From Endozoicomonas sp. G2_2 (GTDB lineage Bacteria > Pseudomonadota > Gammaproteobacteria > Nevskiales > Salinisphaeraceae), in the NCBI RefSeq assembly GCF_017744135.1, contig NZ_JAGHQU010000005.1:186001-250000 (forward strand): a DNA stretch of 64,000 bases. The letters run 5' to 3'. A model generated the notes under the pieces. The model was not told the origin of the DNA. It worked only from the letters and a program-made list of their open reading frames with translations, and made no database searches. Of this stretch, positions 44,515 through 52,764 are shown in pieces. Position numbers and translations under genes: made by a program. How positions within the stretch are numbered: position 1 is the stretch's first letter; each line of letters opens with the position of its first letter.

Positions 44515-46674
44515 ATGGACGACGTATCGACGATTCTCGAACCCCTGAACGAAGCCCAGCGCGAAGCGGTGGGTGCGCCGCCCGGGCACATGCGCGTGCT
44601 TGCCGGCGCCGGCTCCGGCAAGACCCGTGTGCTCATTCATCGCATTGCCTGGCTGATTGGCGTGGAAGGCGTGGCCCCGCAATCGATTCTGGCGGTGACC
44701 TTCACCAACAAGGCCGCCGGCGAAATGCGCGCGCGCCTGGAGCCGATGCTGCGGGTGCCGGCGCGGGCGATGTGGGTCGGTACCTTCCACGGCATCGCGC
44801 ATCGGCTGCTGCGCCTGCACTACAAGGAAGCGAAGCTGCCGCAGGCGTTCCAGATCATCGATGCCGACGATCAGTACCGGCTCGTGCGCCGCACGCTCAA
44901 GAATCTGGAAATGGACGAGCAGCGCTGGCCGCCGCGCCAGATGCAGGGCTTCATCAACAGCTGCAAGGAAGCTGCCGAGCGCCCGCGCGACCTGGCCGAT
45001 ACCGGCGACTATGCTAGAAGTCAGATGATTCGGGTCTATCAGGCCTACGAGAACGCGCGCGAGGCCGCCGGCCTGGTCGATTTCCCGGAGCTGCTGCTGC
45101 GCGCCTTCGAGACCTGCCGCGACAACGCGGATCTGCTGGCGCACTATCGCCGCCGCTTCAGTCATATCCTGGTCGACGAATTCCAGGACACCAACGCCCT
45201 GCAGTACGCCTGGATACGGCTGTTGGCCGGCACCAACGGCAAGGTGTTCATCGTCGGCGACGACGACCAGTCGATCTATTCCTGGCGCGGCGCGCGGGTG
45301 GACAACATCCTGCGCTTCGAAGACGACTTCAAGGACACGGCCACGGTTCGCCTGGAGCAGAACTATCGCTCCACCGGCACCATCCTCGGCGCGGCGAACG
45401 GCCTGATCGGCCACAATCTCTCGCGTCTGGGCAAGGAGCTGTGGACGGCCGGCAGCGACGGTGAGCCGATCGATGTCTACGCCGCGTTCAACGAATACGA
45501 CGAAGCCCAGCACGTCGTCACGCGCATTCAGAACTGGATCGCCGAGGGCGGCAAACGTTCGGATATCGCCATTCTCTATCGTTCCAACGCCCAGTCGCGG
45601 GTGCTCGAGGAGCGGCTGATCGCGGCCGAGATCTCCTACCGCATCTATGGCGGCCAGAAGTTCTTCGAGCGCGCCGAGATCAAGGACGCGCTGGCCTATA
45701 TGCGCCTGCTGCAATCGCGCGCCGACGACGCCGCCTTCGAGCGCATCGTGAACACGCCGACGCGCGGCATCGGTGCGACCACGGTCGACAAGATCCGCAG
45801 CCATGCCCGCGCCGGCGCGATGAGCCTGTGGCAGGCGGCCTTCGATCTGGCAGAGAACGGCCTGCCCGCCAGGGCCGGCAAGATGGTGATGGCGTTCATC
45901 GAGCTTATCGACACGCTCGACGCCGAGATCGAGGGCATGGCCCTGCATGAGATTGCCGAGAAGGTGATCGTCGCCACCGATCTCAAGGCCCACCACGGCA
46001 AGGGCGGCGATGAAAAGGCCGAAGGGCGCAAGGAAAACCTCGACGAACTGGTCTCGGCCGCGCGCGCCTATACGGCGGACGACGACGAAACCATGGACGA
46101 GATCACCCAGTTCTTGGCCTATGCCTCGCTGGAGGCCGGCGAAAACCAGGCCGGCGAATGGGATGAATCCGTGCAGCTGATGACCTTGCATTCGGCCAAG
46201 GGGCTGGAGTTTCCGCTGGTGTTCATGGTCGGTCTCGAGGAAGGCCTGTTTCCGCATCAGCGCTCGGTCGACGACGACAACGGTCTCGAGGAAGAACGCC
46301 GGCTCTGCTACGTGGGCATGACCCGCGCGATGGAGAAGCTGCATATCTCCCACGCCGAGGTACGGCGCCTGCACGGCAGCGAAAACCTCTGCGCGCCGTC
46401 GCGCTTTCTGCGCGAGATTCCGGCCGATTATCTGCGCGAGGTGCGTCCGCAGGCTGGGATTAGCCAGCCCGTGTTCCGGCCCGGCAGCATCGCCAAGTCC
46501 GAACAGCGGGCCGCCGGGTTGTCGCTGGGCCAGCGGGTGGCGCACAAGAAATTCGGTCAGGGCACCGTGCTGGCGTTCGAGGGCGACGGCGCGCGGGCGC
46601 GTATTCAGGTGAATTTCGACGGCGTGGGCAGCAAGTGGCTTATCGCCGGGTATGCCAAACTCGATCCGGCATGA
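44515..46674 (+). CDS. uvrD: DNA helicase II UvrD
   Basis: 719 residues, the usual UvrD length. SF1A helicase motifs in order: Q-motif NEAQREAV, motif I AGAGSGKT, Ia FTNKAAGEM, II VDEFQDTN, III GDDDQSIYSWRGA, IV-V region MTLHSAKGLEF, and VI VGMTRAMEKL. The C-terminal Tudor-like RNA polymerase-binding segment (LGQRVAHKKFGQGTVL) is present. UvrD works in nucleotide-excision and mismatch repair. ATG 44515 is preferred over the upstream ATG 44506 and TTG 44497 because the helicase domain begins soon after. Confidence 0.95.
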   Translation: MDDVSTILEPLNEAQREAVGAPPGHMRVLAGAGSGKTRVLIHRIAWLIGVEGVAPQSILAVTFTNKAAGEMRARLEPMLRVPARAMWVGTFHGIAHRLLRLHYKEAKLPQAFQIIDADDQYRLVRRTLKNLEMDEQRWPPRQMQGFINSCKEAAERPRDLADTGDYARSQMIRVYQAYENAREAAGLVDFPELLLRAFETCRDNADLLAHYRRRFSHILVDEFQDTNALQYAWIRLLAGTNGKVFIVGDDDQSIYSWRGARVDNILRFEDDFKDTATVRLEQNYRSTGTILGAANGLIGHNLSRLGKELWTAGSDGEPIDVYAAFNEYDEAQHVVTRIQNWIAEGGKRSDIAILYRSNAQSRVLEERLIAAEISYRIYGGQKFFERAEIKDALAYMRLLQSRADDAAFERIVNTPTRGIGATTVDKIRSHARAGAMSLWQAAFDLAENGLPARAGKMVMAFIELIDTLDAEIEGMALHEIAEKVIVATDLKAHHGKGGDEKAEGRKENLDELVSAARAYTADDDETMDEITQFLAYASLEAGENQAGEWDESVQLMTLHSAKGLEFPLVFMVGLEEGLFPHQRSVDDDNGLEEERRLCYVGMTRAMEKLHISHAEVRRLHGSENLCAPSRFLREIPADYLREVRPQAGISQPVFRPGSIAKSEQRAAGLSLGQRVAHKKFGQGTVLAFEGDGARARIQVNFDGVGSKWLIAGYAKLDPA

Positions 46675-46688
46675 TCTGAATCGTGTTA

Positions 46689-46848
46689 TTAACCTGGCAG
46701 GGAATACCTTCATGCCGGGTTAACAGCGCGAATGCGCCTCGGCGCATTCGCCACGGCTACCGGCCGCGAAGCCATTGAAGATAAAGAACGGACATGCCCC
46801 GGTCTTTATTTTCGGCGGCTTTGAAAACAGCCGATCTTTCAGCTGTTT
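46689..46848. other. Three hairpins in the uvrD-DUF3187 gap
   Basis: The 229 bp gap holds an 11 bp inverted repeat with one mismatch (TTAACCTGGCA / TGCCGGGTTAA, 46689-46723), a perfect 10 bp hairpin GCGAATGCGC-CTCG-GCGCATTCGC (46728-46751), and a 7 bp inverted repeat AAACAGC / GCTGTTT (46825-46848). No T-tract follows the first two. They may mark a small RNA, an attenuator or a degraded repeat. Confidence 0.5.
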
Positions 46849-46903
46849 GGGTGACGATTAATAAAAACGAACGCGCCGTACGGCGCACAGCCTTGGGGGC
46901 GAC

Positions 46904-47923
46904 ATGGGGTTACGTCGTGCAGGGAGATGGTACGGGTTGTCGGTGCTGGTCGGCGCGGTGGTGCTGACAGCGCCGGCATTTGCGCAGGATGACGATCGCC
47001 TTGCGCCACAGCCGCTGACCTTTTCGGATCAATCGCCGACGGTGAGCATCTACGGTCTGCCGCGCGCCGACGGCTATACGGTGGCGCAGCCGGGCGCATG
47101 GCATGCCGGGCTGCGTATCGACTACACCAGTCATTACACCGAACAGGAAAGCGGCAACGAATCCCTGCTGTTCGACGGCGAGACCACACGCGCGGCCCTG
47201 GTGTTCAGGCGCGGCTTTGCGGGGCGCTGGCAGGCCTCGGTGGAAATTCCCTTCGTCGATCACAGCGGCGGCTTCGCCGACGGTTTCATCGACGATTTTC
47301 ACGACGTCTTCGGCTTCGCCGACGGCGGCCGCTCGGGCGCGCCGGACGATCGCCAGACCTTTCGCTATCAGCGCGACGGCCGGCTGGCGCTGGATGTCAG
47401 CGATTCGCCTTCCGGCATCGGCGATGTTCGTCTGGGTTTGAAGAAGCGGCTGCCCGGCGTTGGCGACTGGGGCATGGCTGTCGCCGGTGAACTCAAGCTG
47501 CCCACCGGCGATGCCGATCGGCTGACCGGCAGCGGCGCGGCGGACGTGTCGCTCTGGGCCACGATCGGAAACAACCAGAGCGGGACATCACGCTGGCGCA
47601 TGCTGGCCGGCGCCGGTGGCCTCTATTCCGGCGAGGGCGACGTACTGGAACGACAGCGCGTACAGGAAGTGGCCTTTGGCTGGGCCACGCTTGGCTATGC
47701 GCTGACGCCGGCCTTCGTGGTCGAAGTCCAGGCCTATGCCCACAGTGCCTTCTACGAAGACACCGATATCGAGGCGCTGGACGGTACCGCGGTGGCTGGC
47801 GCACTGGGTTTCGACTGGCAGCTCACGCAGCAGTCGAGCCTGGATTTTGCGATTATCGAAGACCTGAATACCGGCGCCTCGCCGGATGTGAGTTTCATGC
47901 TGGGGCTGCGTCACGATTTCTGA
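46904..47923 (+). CDS. DUF3187 family outer-membrane-like protein
   Basis: 339 residues with a signal peptide ending VLTAPAFAQ. The body alternates like a beta-barrel and ends in LRHDF, a C-terminal Phe typical of outer-membrane proteins. The segment EIPFVDHSGGFADGFIDDFHDVFGFADGGR is a DUF3187 hallmark; function is unknown for the family. It is 27 bp before the receptor-channel gene in the same direction, so co-transcription is likely. Confidence 0.8.
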   Translation: MGLRRAGRWYGLSVLVGAVVLTAPAFAQDDDRLAPQPLTFSDQSPTVSIYGLPRADGYTVAQPGAWHAGLRIDYTSHYTEQESGNESLLFDGETTRAALVFRRGFAGRWQASVEIPFVDHSGGFADGFIDDFHDVFGFADGGRSGAPDDRQTFRYQRDGRLALDVSDSPSGIGDVRLGLKKRLPGVGDWGMAVAGELKLPTGDADRLTGSGAADVSLWATIGNNQSGTSRWRMLAGAGGLYSGEGDVLERQRVQEVAFGWATLGYALTPAFVVEVQAYAHSAFYEDTDIEALDGTAVAGALGFDWQLTQQSSLDFAIIEDLNTGASPDVSFMLGLRHDF

Positions 47924-47950
47924 CGCCGTACCCGTCATTAGGGGGAATAG

Positions 47951-49084
47951 ATGAAAGATCTCTTGTCGTTCAAGACGCTGACGACACTCGTGCTGTGTGC
48001 CTTGCTGGCCTTGATGGCCTCGCCGGCCTGGGCGCAGCAGGATGCCGACGACGCGGTCTCGGCAGCCATGCCGGCCAGCGAGCGCGGCGCCGATCTCATT
48101 GTCGGCACCAAGGCTGCGCCGCCTTTCGTGGTCGAGGACGAGGCCGGCGCATTCTCCGGTATCAGCATTCAGCTCTGGGAAGCGGTGGCCGATCGGCTCG
48201 GGGTGCCGTTCGAGTACGCGCCCAGCGACCTGAGCGGCCTGTTTACCGGGTTGGGCGACGGCACGCTCGATCTGTCGGTGGCCGCGCTTACCGTGACCGC
48301 GCCGCGCGAGGCCAATATCGATTTCTCCTACCCGTTCTATTCCACCGGGCTGGCGATCGCGGTCCCGGCGGGTGGCAGCGCGGTATGGGGCACGATCAGC
48401 CGTTTTTTCTCCTGGCAGTTCTTCACTGCCCTTGGCGCGCTGGCGCTCGTGCTGCTGGGCGTCGGCGTGGCCATCTGGTTCTTCGAGCGCCGATCCAACG
48501 CCGAGGAATTCGGCGGCACGACCGCACAGGGGCTGGGCAGCGGCTTCTGGTGGGCGGCGGTGACCATGACCACGGTGGGTTATGGCGACAAGGCACCCAG
48601 GACGTTCGGCGGCAAGGTCATCGGTCTGATCTGGATGTTCGCCGCGATCATCATCATCTCGAGCTTCACTGCGGCGATCGCCACGTCGTTGACCGTCGAT
48701 CGGCTGGCTTCCGGCATCAACGGCGTGCAGGATCTGGCCAACGCGCGGGTGGTGACGGTCAAGGGCTCCGCCGCGGCCGACTCGCTGAGCGAACGCGGCA
48801 TCGCTTTCACGACGCGCACCGAGCTGGAAGAAGGGCTGGAGGATCTGGCCGCCGACCGTGTCGATGCCGTGGTCTATGACGCGCCGCTGCTCAATTACCG
48901 CGTGCTCAACGACTACGCCGGCACGCTCGAAGTGCTGCCGTCCGTGTTTGACCGCCAGGATTACGCGTTCGCCCTGCCCCAGGGCAGCGATCTGCGCGAG
49001 CCCATCAATCGCGCGATTCTGGAATACCTCGCGGGCGACGAATGGCGCGCGACGCTGACGCAATACATGGGCAAGCAGCCCTAG
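47951..49084 (+). CDS. GluR0-like ligand-gated potassium channel
   Basis: 377 residues. A signal peptide (1-28) is followed by an SBP_bac_3 lobe (about 45-138), a first membrane helix (about 156-177), a pore segment with the potassium filter TTVGYGD (207-213), a second pore helix (about 222-245) whose SSFTAAIATSLT resembles the iGluR SYTANLAAF gate, and then the second ligand-binding lobe (about 250-375). This is the lobe-pore-lobe order of the cyanobacterial receptor GluR0. It should open a K+ path when a small ligand, probably an amino acid, binds outside. The arginine and acid that grip the amino-acid backbone are not certain from sequence alone. Confidence 0.87.
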   Translation: MKDLLSFKTLTTLVLCALLALMASPAWAQQDADDAVSAAMPASERGADLIVGTKAAPPFVVEDEAGAFSGISIQLWEAVADRLGVPFEYAPSDLSGLFTGLGDGTLDLSVAALTVTAPREANIDFSYPFYSTGLAIAVPAGGSAVWGTISRFFSWQFFTALGALALVLLGVGVAIWFFERRSNAEEFGGTTAQGLGSGFWWAAVTMTTVGYGDKAPRTFGGKVIGLIWMFAAIIIISSFTAAIATSLTVDRLASGINGVQDLANARVVTVKGSAAADSLSERGIAFTTRTELEEGLEDLAADRVDAVVYDAPLLNYRVLNDYAGTLEVLPSVFDRQDYAFALPQGSDLREPINRAILEYLAGDEWRATLTQYMGKQP

Positions 49085-49107
49085 CTGCGCGTTATCCGGA
49101 CGATCGT

Positions 49108-49132
49108 GCGGCGCCCCCGGCGCGGGCGCCGC
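49108..49132. terminator. GC hairpin between convergent genes, weak terminator
   Basis: GCGGCGCC / GGCGCCGC, 8 bp stem with a 9-base loop, between the receptor-channel gene and the SPOR gene. The following bases lack a proper T-tract. Confidence 0.4.
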
Positions 49133-49133
49133 G

Positions 49134-49853
49134 CTATTTCTTGGCCCGCATCACCAGGGTGTCGATCCGGTTCTCGCGCAGGCGCTTGAGCATGCGGTTG
49201 AGCTCGTCGCTGGAGCCGATGGTGTTGCTCTGCACGCGATAGACGGTCTTGCCCGAGGGCAGGTCGACCTGCACGATCCGCGCCGCCAGGCCCAGCAGGC
49301 CAAGCTCGGCCTTGCGCCGATCCGCGTCGGCGTGGGTCGAGAACGAGCCGGCCTGAATGATGTAGCTGCCCGGCTCCTCGACGCGGGGGGTGGTCGGCTG
49401 CGGCGTCTCGGTTTCTTCCGGGTCGGGCGGCGGTGCCGGCCCCGCGCCCGCGCTGGTGCCTTCCTCCGGATATTCCTCCTCCGGGATCACCACCTCGTAG
49501 TTCGGCAGCATCTTGTAGAAGGAGAAACGCGGTTCTTCCTCGGCCTTGGCGGGCTCGGCCGGCTGTTCTTGCGGCGCGCTTTCGGCGGACTTGTCGCTGC
49601 CGGTGACCTTGGGTGTGGCGATCTCGACCTGTTCACGCGCGAGCGTGCCGCCGGGGCGCGCAAAGACATAAAACACCGCGGCCACGGTCAGCCCGATGCA
49701 CAGCCCGCAGACCATCCATACCCAGCCCGGCGGGCCGCCGCCCTTGGCGCGCCGGCTCTTGGTCGGTTTGGCCGCCGGCTTGCTGCGCGTGGTCTTGCGC
49801 TTGCCGTTCTTCGACGAGGCGCTGCCCGGACGCGAGGAATAGTCTCGAGCCAT
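49134..49853 (-). CDS. SPOR-domain (FtsN-like) membrane protein
   Basis: 239 residues. Basic N-terminal tail (RKTTRSKPAAKPTKSRRAKGG), one membrane helix (about 43-65), a long Pro/Glu-rich periplasmic linker, and a C-terminal SPOR domain (about 163-238: YIIQAGSFSTHADADRRKAELGLLG to LRENRIDTLVMRAKK). SPOR domains bind glycan strands stripped of stem peptides at the division site, and this arrangement matches FtsN-like proteins. It lies downstream of argS, as in many gammaproteobacteria. Its ribosome site AGAGG sits inside the right-hand inverted end of the miniature element at 49855-50144. Confidence 0.88.
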   Translation of the reverse strand: MARDYSSRPGSASSKNGKRKTTRSKPAAKPTKSRRAKGGGPPGWVWMVCGLCIGLTVAAVFYVFARPGGTLAREQVEIATPKVTGSDKSAESAPQEQPAEPAKAEEEPRFSFYKMLPNYEVVIPEEEYPEEGTSAGAGPAPPPDPEETETPQPTTPRVEEPGSYIIQAGSFSTHADADRRKAELGLLGLAARIVQVDLPSGKTVYRVQSNTIGSSDELNRMLKRLRENRIDTLVMRAKK

Positions 49854-49854
49854 C

Positions 49855-50144
49855 AGGAAACCTCTGATCTATTCAGCCGTGGATCGCGTTCGCGTCCCAT
49901 GCCGTCTGACTGCAAGGCGCCGGGCGAAGTGCCGTGGCAGGTGCCACGGTCGAGCCCGGCAACGCCGCTGGCGGGCGGCATGGGCCAAACCTTTTGCCTT
50001 GCAGGCAAAAGGCCAGGCTCTTGCGCGCGCCTGATCTGCGTCATTTGTCGTTCATGTGCAATAAGCACATTTCTCTCCTCATTCCTTGTCAGCCGCGCGC
50101 AAGAACTCTGGCGCGACCGCGTATGAATAGATCAGAGGTTTCCT
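49855..50144. mobile_element. Miniature inverted-repeat element between argS and SPOR gene
   Basis: 290 bp flanked by perfect 21 bp inverted ends: 49855-49875 begins AGGAAACCTCTGATCTATTC and 50124-50144 is its exact complement. Inside are hairpins CCGTGGCA-GG-TGCCACGG (49932-49949), CCTTTTGCC-TTGCA-GGCAAAAGG (49990-50012) and ATGTGC-AATAA-GCACAT (50054-50070). No transposase is encoded. The argS TAG stop lies at one end and the SPOR gene's AGAGG ribosome site in the other. No clear target duplication is seen. Confidence 0.7.
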
Positions 50145-51810
50145 ACATTTTCTCCGGAGCACTCACGCCCAACAGCCTAAGCCCGTTGGCGAGCACTTGC
50201 CGAGTCGCGTACACCAGGGCGAGGCGTGCGTTGCGCAGCGCGCCGTCGTCGACCAGGAACTGCTGGGCGTTGTAGTAGCTGTGGAAAGCGTCGGCCAGAT
50301 CGCGCAGATAGTGCGCCACGGTCTGCGGTGCGCAATCCGCCGCGGCAGACTCGACGAGTTCCGGAAAGCGTGACAGAGCGGTGATCAGGCGCTGTTCGTG
50401 CGGCGTATCCAGGCGCGCCGGATCGGCCTCGTCGCGGGCGAAGACGAGGCCGCGCTCGGCGAGCTGCCCGTCGACGCTGCAGATACGCGCGTGGGCGTAC
50501 TGGATGTAGTAGACCGGGTTTTCCTCGCTCTGGCTGCGGGCCAGGTCGATATCGAAGGTCTGTTGCGAATCCGGCTTGCGCGCGGCGAGAAAATAGCGCG
50601 TTGCGTCGCGTCCGACTTCGTCGATGAGATCGCGCAGCGTCACGTAGGAACCGGCCCGCTTGGACAGTTTCACTTCCTCGCCGCCGCGCATGACGGTAAC
50701 CATCTGATGTAGCACATAGTCCGGCCAGCCCTCGGGTATGCCCATATCCAGTGCCTGCAGGCCCGCGCGCACGCGGGCGATGGTGCCGTGGTGATCGGCG
50801 CCCTGTTCGTTCACCGCGCGGGTGAAGCCGCGTTCCCATTTGGCCACGTGGTAGGCGACGTCCGGCACGAAATAGGTATAGCCGCCGCCGGCCTTGCGCA
50901 TGACGCGGTCCTTGTCGTCACCGAAGTCCGTGGTCTTGAGCCAGAGCGCGCCGTCCGCCTCGTAGGTGTGACCGGCGGCGATCAGGGCCTCGACGGTCTG
51001 CTCGACGCGATCGTCGGCATACAGCGCGGACTCCAGCGAATACACGTCGAAGTCGACGCCGAAGGCTTTCAGGTCGGCGTCCTGCTCGCGACGCAGATAG
51101 GCCACGGCGAATTCGCGGATGGCGTCGAGATCCTCGGCATCGGCCGCACCGGTGACCTCGCGGTCGTCGGCAGCCACGGTCTCACCGGCGAGATAGGCGG
51201 CCGCGACATCGGCGATATAGTCGCCGCGATACCCGTCGTCGGGCCAGGCGCTGTCTTGCGGTGTGATGCCTTTGGCACGCGCCTGCACCGACACGGCCAG
51301 GTTGGTGATCTGGGCGCCCGCATCGTTGTAATAGAACTCGCGGGTGACGTCGAAGCCTACGGCCTCGAACAGCCGCGCCATGCAGTCGCCGACCGCGGCA
51401 CCACGGCCGTGGCCCACATGGAGCGGGCCGGTCGGGTTGGCCGAGACGAACTCGATCATCACCTTTTCGCCCGCCCCGGCATCGCTGCGGCCGTAGGCGT
51501 CGCCGGCATCCAGCACGCTGTCGATCGCGGCACGAAAGGCAGCCGGTGCCAGGAAGAAATTGATAAAGCCGGGGCCGGCGATCTCGACCTTGGCGATGCG
51601 TTCGTCGTCGGGCAGGGCATCGACGATCGCCTGCGCGATCTCGCGCGGATTGCGGCGCGCGGCCTTGGTCAGCGTCATCGCGATATTGCTGGCGAAATCG
51701 CCATGTGCGGCATCGCGGGTACGTTCGACATGTGGCGTGGCCGACGTGTCGATATCGGGCCAGGCCCGATCGGCGGCACGGGCGAGCAGATCCTGTACGA
51801 GGCGTTTCAC
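50143..51810 (-). CDS. argS: Arginyl-tRNA synthetase
   Basis: 555 residues from a GTG. The class I signature is HVGH in [20 protein letters not shown], and the KMSKS-like loop is VKLSKRAG. The N-terminal Add-1 domain starts at KRLVQDLL, and the C-terminal anticodon domain ends with a short APEKM, close to the usual end of ArgS, so the protein is complete. The frame extends upstream to 51867 but the GTG at 51810 fits the family N-terminus. Its stop codon falls within the end of the miniature element. Confidence 0.95.
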   Translation of the reverse strand: MKRLVQDLLARAADRAWPDIDTSATPHVERTRDAAHGDFASNIAMTLTKAARRNPREIAQAIVDALPDDERIAKVEIAGPGFINFFLAPAAFRAAIDSVLDAGDAYGRSDAGAGEKVMIEFVSANPTGPLHVGHGRGAAVGDCMARLFEAVGFDVTREFYYNDAGAQITNLAVSVQARAKGITPQDSAWPDDGYRGDYIADVAAAYLAGETVAADDREVTGAADAEDLDAIREFAVAYLRREQDADLKAFGVDFDVYSLESALYADDRVEQTVEALIAAGHTYEADGALWLKTTDFGDDKDRVMRKAGGGYTYFVPDVAYHVAKWERGFTRAVNEQGADHHGTIARVRAGLQALDMGIPEGWPDYVLHQMVTVMRGGEEVKLSKRAGSYVTLRDLIDEVGRDATRYFLAARKPDSQQTFDIDLARSQSEENPVYYIQYAHARICSVDGQLAERGLVFARDEADPARLDTPHEQRLITALSRFPELVESAAADCAPQTVAHYLRDLADAFHSYYNAQQFLVDDGALRNARLALVYATRQVLANGLRLLGVSAPEKM

Positions 51811-51873
51811 GGTGGTATCGGTTCGAGGCGGTCGCGAATGACCGCGCAGTCTAACGCGGCGCGTCACACCCGG

Positions 51874-52704
51874 CTATGTCTCGGCCTCGATGAGAGCGAA
51901 AGCGCGCTCGGCGGGCGGCGGCGCGCGCCCGGCGTCGGCCAGTTCGGACTCCGGCAACACCCGGGCGTCGGCGAAGCCGCTGGACTTGAGCAGTGCGATG
52001 GCCTCGCCAGTATCGGCACAGAGCTGGTCGAGCATGTCCCGGCCGCTGATTCTACGCAGTGCGTCGAGTACGAGGTGGGCGGCCGGCCCGAAGCGCTCGA
52101 TGCGATCGCGCGGGTGGACTTCCAGCAGATAGCGGCCGCCGCCGAGCCGCTTGAGCAGTGACGCAATCGCCTGCCAGGCGCGTTGTTTCTCGGCGCGGTC
52201 GAGATAATCCGTTACGCCTTCGGTCATCGCGATCACGCGGGCGTTGTTCGGCGCGGTGAGTGCGGCGCCCAGATGCGGCGCGAGCAAATCGCCGGCTTCC
52301 AGCGTGTAGTTCGTCGGCAGCGCGTGGGCCGCGAGCATTTTCTCGCGGGCGCGCACCATGTCGGGCAGGTCGTAGTCCACCCAGTGCATGTCGGCATGGC
52401 GCTGGGCGTAGGCGATGCCGCGGGTCGACAGGCCCGCGCCGATCTCGATCGCCAGCCCCGGCGCTTGGCTTTTCGCCCACTCGGAGAACCAGTAGTGACG
52501 CCAGTAGAGCGTCTCGGTGAACGCGCCCGGCGCCGGTGCGACGGTTCGCAGCGCGCGACAGCCCAGATGCATGGGCAAGAACAGCGCGCGGCCGCGCAGG
52601 GTGCTGAACCACTGGGCGTGTTCGAAGCCGAAATGTGCCCAGGCGCTCGCCGTGGCGTAGCCAGTCAGCGAAACGCGCGGATTGCCGGCAATCGTCTCTG
52701 TCAT
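51874..52704 (-). CDS. Class I SAM-dependent methyltransferase (leucine carboxyl methyltransferase-like)
   Basis: 276 residues. The SAM motif I is AIEIGAGLSTRGIA with the acidic post-I residue in HWVDYDLPDMVRAREKM, the pattern of LCMT/Ppm-like and Tcmp-type O-methyltransferases. ALTEGV-like MTEGVTDYL follows as motif IV. The substrate is not predictable. The ATG at 52704 is taken; longer starts add a non-conserved tail. It lies 63 bp before argS on the same strand and 60 bp after priA, so the three may be one transcript. Confidence 0.8.
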   Translation of the reverse strand: MTETIAGNPRVSLTGYATASAWAHFGFEHAQWFSTLRGRALFLPMHLGCRALRTVAPAPGAFTETLYWRHYWFSEWAKSQAPGLAIEIGAGLSTRGIAYAQRHADMHWVDYDLPDMVRAREKMLAAHALPTNYTLEAGDLLAPHLGAALTAPNNARVIAMTEGVTDYLDRAEKQRAWQAIASLLKRLGGGRYLLEVHPRDRIERFGPAAHLVLDALRRISGRDMLDQLCADTGEAIALLKSSGFADARVLPESELADAGRAPPPAERAFALIEAET

Positions 52705-52764
52705 GGTCGTGTTCGATAGGCCTGCCAATACCGCAGGCTCGCACAACTGCGGCGCTCGTGCGCG

